From Paraflavitalea pollutisoli (lineage in GTDB: Bacteria; Bacteroidota; Bacteroidia; Chitinophagales; Chitinophagaceae), in NCBI RefSeq assembly GCF_029360705.1, contig NZ_JARKMX010000008.1:3216202-3280201 (forward strand): a DNA stretch of 64,000 bases, written 5' to 3'. The notes under the pieces are model-generated. The model was not told where the DNA came from. It was given only the letters and a program-made list of their open reading frames with translations, and did not search any database. A program made the position numbers and the translations under genes. Numbering within the stretch: position 1 is the first letter of the stretch; each line of letters begins with the position of its first letter. Below, piece after piece: positions 62,415-64,000 of this stretch.

Positions 62415-62942
62415 CTACCAACTGGCTTTGAAGCTTCGTTGAAACTCACCAAAGTCTTTCTTTCCATCATGCCCTTCGCCGAAGTATTTGACGAGTAATT
62501 CCAGTTCAGGGGGGGTAAGATATCCAGGTATGGCCTGCGGTTCTCCATTAACGGGAATAATGACCGTGGTGGGATAAGATAACTGCCCCCGGGTAAGGGC
62601 CAGTGCCAGCTCGTTGGTCTTGTAGTCAGCGTTATAGGCGTAGCTCTTGCCCCGCCAATTGAGGACCTCGCGTGTTTCAGCGTCGATCTTTAAAGGATAG
62701 AATTTTTGCTGCAGGTAAGCTGCTACGTTTTTGTTGGCGTAGGTCTTTTTATCCATCACCTTGCACCAGCCACACCAGCCTGTATACAGGTCGATGAGCA
62801 CTGGCTTTTTACTGACCTTCAGGCTGTCCTCCACCTGAGCGAGCGTCAGCCAGCGTAATTTATCATTGCCGGCGACTGGCCTTTGTGCACAGGAAAAAAC
62901 GGCGATCCAGCCGAACAAAAGCGCCACTTTGAGGGTTTGCAT
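62415..62942 (-). CDS. Thioredoxin-fold lipoprotein
   Basis: A 175-residue protein from ATG 62942: signal with lipobox VFSC (Cys18) and a thioredoxin-like domain (about 35-165). The active-site motif is YTGWCGWCK (Cys57 and Cys60), the WCGWC form found in DUF255/thioredoxin_7-type proteins. The cis-Pro region is SYPTTVIIP. It probably handles disulfide exchange on periplasmic or surface proteins. The frame extends to 63446, but the extension lies opposite the ubiX gene and lacks a signal peptide, so 62942 is chosen. Confidence 0.9.
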   Translation of the reverse strand: MQTLKVALLFGWIAVFSCAQRPVAGNDKLRWLTLAQVEDSLKVSKKPVLIDLYTGWCGWCKVMDKKTYANKNVAAYLQQKFYPLKIDAETREVLNWRGKSYAYNADYKTNELALALTRGQLSYPTTVIIPVNGEPQAIPGYLTPPELELLVKYFGEGHDGKKDFGEFQRSFKASW

Positions 62943-63038
62943 ACTTATTTTTGTTAGTGGATGGCAACGGCAGGATGGTTTCCCTGCACGCTGTTCTTCT
63001 ATAACGTTATTTTGTTGTTTAAAGTTAACTGAATTCTC

Positions 63039-63611
63039 ATGCATAAAATTGTGCTTGCCATCACCGGGGCCAGTGGATCGATCTACCCCAAGTTGTTGTT
63101 GCAAAAGCTGCTGACCATTCCGGATCAGTGGAATGAGTTGGGCGTGGTGATGACCACCAATGCCCGGCAGGTATGGGAAACTGAATTGGGCAACGATGAA
63201 TATAAACAACTGCTGCAGGATACCGATAAAGTGAAGGTGTACGGCACTATGGACTTCAATGCCCCCTTTGCTTCTGGTTCCGGTCGCTTCAACACGGTGA
63301 TCATCGCCCCCTGCTCGATGGGTACGCTGGGACGTATTGCTACGGGCGTATCCTCCGACTTGATTACCCGGGCTGCCGACGTAGTCCTCAAAGAGCGGCG
63401 CAAACTGATCTGCATGATCCGCGATACCCCCTACAACCTGATCCATATCCGGAACATGGAAACGGTTACCCTGGCTGGAGGTATTATTTGCCCCGCCTCG
63501 CCTTCTTTCTACAGCAAACCTACCACGATCGAAGAAGTGGCCGCTACAGTAGCCGACCGGGTGCTGGACCTGGCAGGATTGGATATTTCCACGTTCCGGT
63601 GGGGGTCCTAG
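63039..63611 (+). CDS. ubiX: UbiX family flavin prenyltransferase
   Basis: Prenylates reduced FMN to make the cofactor of UbiD-type decarboxylases. The 190 residues match the family: KIVLAITGASGSIYPKLLL (FMN-binding start, residues 3-21), a Ser/Gly-rich loop FASGSGRF, IAPCSMGTLGRIATGVSSDL, and RKLICMIRDTPYNLIHIRNM, in which Arg and Glu partners bind the prenyl phosphate. UbiD or other decarboxylase genes are not visible nearby. It is divergent from the thioredoxin-like gene with 96 bases between. Confidence 0.95.
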   Translation: MHKIVLAITGASGSIYPKLLLQKLLTIPDQWNELGVVMTTNARQVWETELGNDEYKQLLQDTDKVKVYGTMDFNAPFASGSGRFNTVIIAPCSMGTLGRIATGVSSDLITRAADVVLKERRKLICMIRDTPYNLIHIRNMETVTLAGGIICPASPSFYSKPTTIEEVAATVADRVLDLAGLDISTFRWGS

Positions 63612-63632
63612 TTAAGGATACGATAAGACATT

Positions 63633-63665
63633 AAAAAAGGCTGATGGTGATCATCAGCCTTTTTT
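63633..63665. terminator. Bidirectional terminator between ubiX and the LolA-like gene
   Basis: AAAAAAGGCTGATG and CATCAGCCTTTTTT pair perfectly around GTGAT, with A and T runs serving both directions. Confidence 0.9.
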
Positions 63666-63686
63666 AGTTATTTGTGCCCGGAGTTA

Positions 63687-64000
63687 TCAGCGAAGATCTA
63701 CTTCTTCTACGCCGGGGTATTTGCTCTTGTCGAATACGAACATCGCATCGGTGAGGGGGGCTTTACCATTCAGCGAGCTAACGGTGTAGCTGATCTTGGT
63801 GCCACTCTTGTCGAGGATACGGGTGCTGTAAATGCTCTTGGAGGCTTTGTCTACCAGCAGGAATACCTTGTGAAAAGCCTTGGTTTTATCCACGGGTGTC
63901 ATTTCGATCTCCACCAGGGTTTTGCCGGCTTCTTTCTTCTCGCCATTCAGCTTGTAGAGAAAATCCTTGTCGTAGAAATTGGTAAACAATTTCTGGGGAG
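63687..64000 (-). CDS. LolA-like outer-membrane lipoprotein carrier, 5' end cut by window edge
   Basis: A minus-strand frame that enters from the right edge and ends at 63687. About 104 residues are visible: LFTNFYDKDFLYKLNGEKK, then VEIEMTPVDKTKAFHKVFLL, YSTRILDKSGTKISYTVSS and FVFDKSKYPGVEEVDLR. The half-barrel pattern with the closing KYPGVEEVDLR is typical of Bacteroidetes LolA-family proteins, which bind lipid acyl chains and carry lipoproteins through the periplasm. The frame is open to 64000, so no start is present in the window. Confidence 0.85.
   Translation of the reverse strand, partial: PQKLFTNFYDKDFLYKLNGEKKEAGKTLVEIEMTPVDKTKAFHKVFLLVDKASKSIYSTRILDKSGTKISYTVSSLNGKAPLTDAMFVFDKSKYPGVEEVDLR

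Noticed and set aside
63039-63446. Extension of the thioredoxin-like reading frame to 63446
   Set aside because: It runs opposite the ubiX gene and carries no signal peptide at its start, while the Met at 62942 gives a lipoprotein signal.

Overview
The window looks like chromosome from a Bacteroidota member, most likely family Chitinophagaceae. The evidence is a TonB-dependent receptor with a carboxypeptidase-regulatory-like domain, several type IX secretion (T9SS) C-terminal sorting domains, a PafA-type phosphatase, DUF1877/DUF952/DUF6249 genes, and promoter -7 boxes of the Bacteroidetes form TAnnTTTG with weak ribosome binding sites. No rRNA, no complete tRNA, no CRISPR array and no prophage was seen. 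The only mobile-element-type gene is one single-domain Y1 transposase of RAYT type.

Layout. 1-7.3 kb: cut-off lipoprotein, TonB receptor, small sorting-domain protein, pdxJ, and a minus-strand cell-envelope group (outer-membrane protein, RlpA-like protein, L,D-transpeptidase). 7.4-8.1 kb: VanX-type D-Ala-D-Ala dipeptidase. 8.2-18.7 kb: a long minus-strand aromatic amino acid cluster, read pheA, aminotransferase, tyrA, DEAD-box helicase, DAHP synthase/chorismate mutase, RAYT transposase, aroB, aroA, aroC, DUF952. 18.8-26.8 kb: two T9SS cargo proteins, then murQ and a MurK/GlcNAc-kinase-like gene for cell-wall sugar recycling. 27-35 kb: S41 protease, DUF6249 protein, ECF sigma factor with a membrane protein behind it, and a GH31 enzyme with dockerin- and cohesin-like C-terminal domains. 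35.7-42 kb: tex, alpha/beta hydrolase, cystathionine beta-synthase, a lipoprotein. 41.8-42.97 kb: a 1.2-kb gene-free region with degenerate repeats. 43-48.6 kb: cobalamin-type binding protein, a kinase-like unknown, and small minus-strand genes. 48.8-52.8 kb: class II and class I fructose-bisphosphate aldolases side by side and a GT-C-like membrane protein. 52.9-64 kb: secreted and lipoprotein hydrolases, M16 protease, PafA-type phosphatase, an alpha-oxoamine synthase, thioredoxin-like lipoprotein, UbiX, and a cut-off LolA-like gene.

The strongest regulatory result lies just upstream of pheA. A 30-codon leader ORF carries ten consecutive Phe/Tyr codons. It is followed by three mutually exclusive RNA helices: a 12-bp leader hairpin, an about 18-bp antiterminator, and a 9-bp terminator with eight U. 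This is a complete ribosome-mediated attenuator for the Phe/Tyr branch, placed in front of a gene set that reaches back to DAHP synthase and the shikimate steps. The promoter -7 box ends four bases before the leader ATG, so the leader is probably translated from a leaderless mRNA.

The second theme is unexplained intergenic sequence. Degenerate short-period repeats of several families (GAGGCA type at five sites, GTCCAA type at one, an exact 11-bp CTCTATA array, and TGGCTATACT copies) fill several intergenic regions. A REP-like palindrome sits directly upstream of the RAYT gene. All coordinates and structures were read by eye; no database search or folding program was run.
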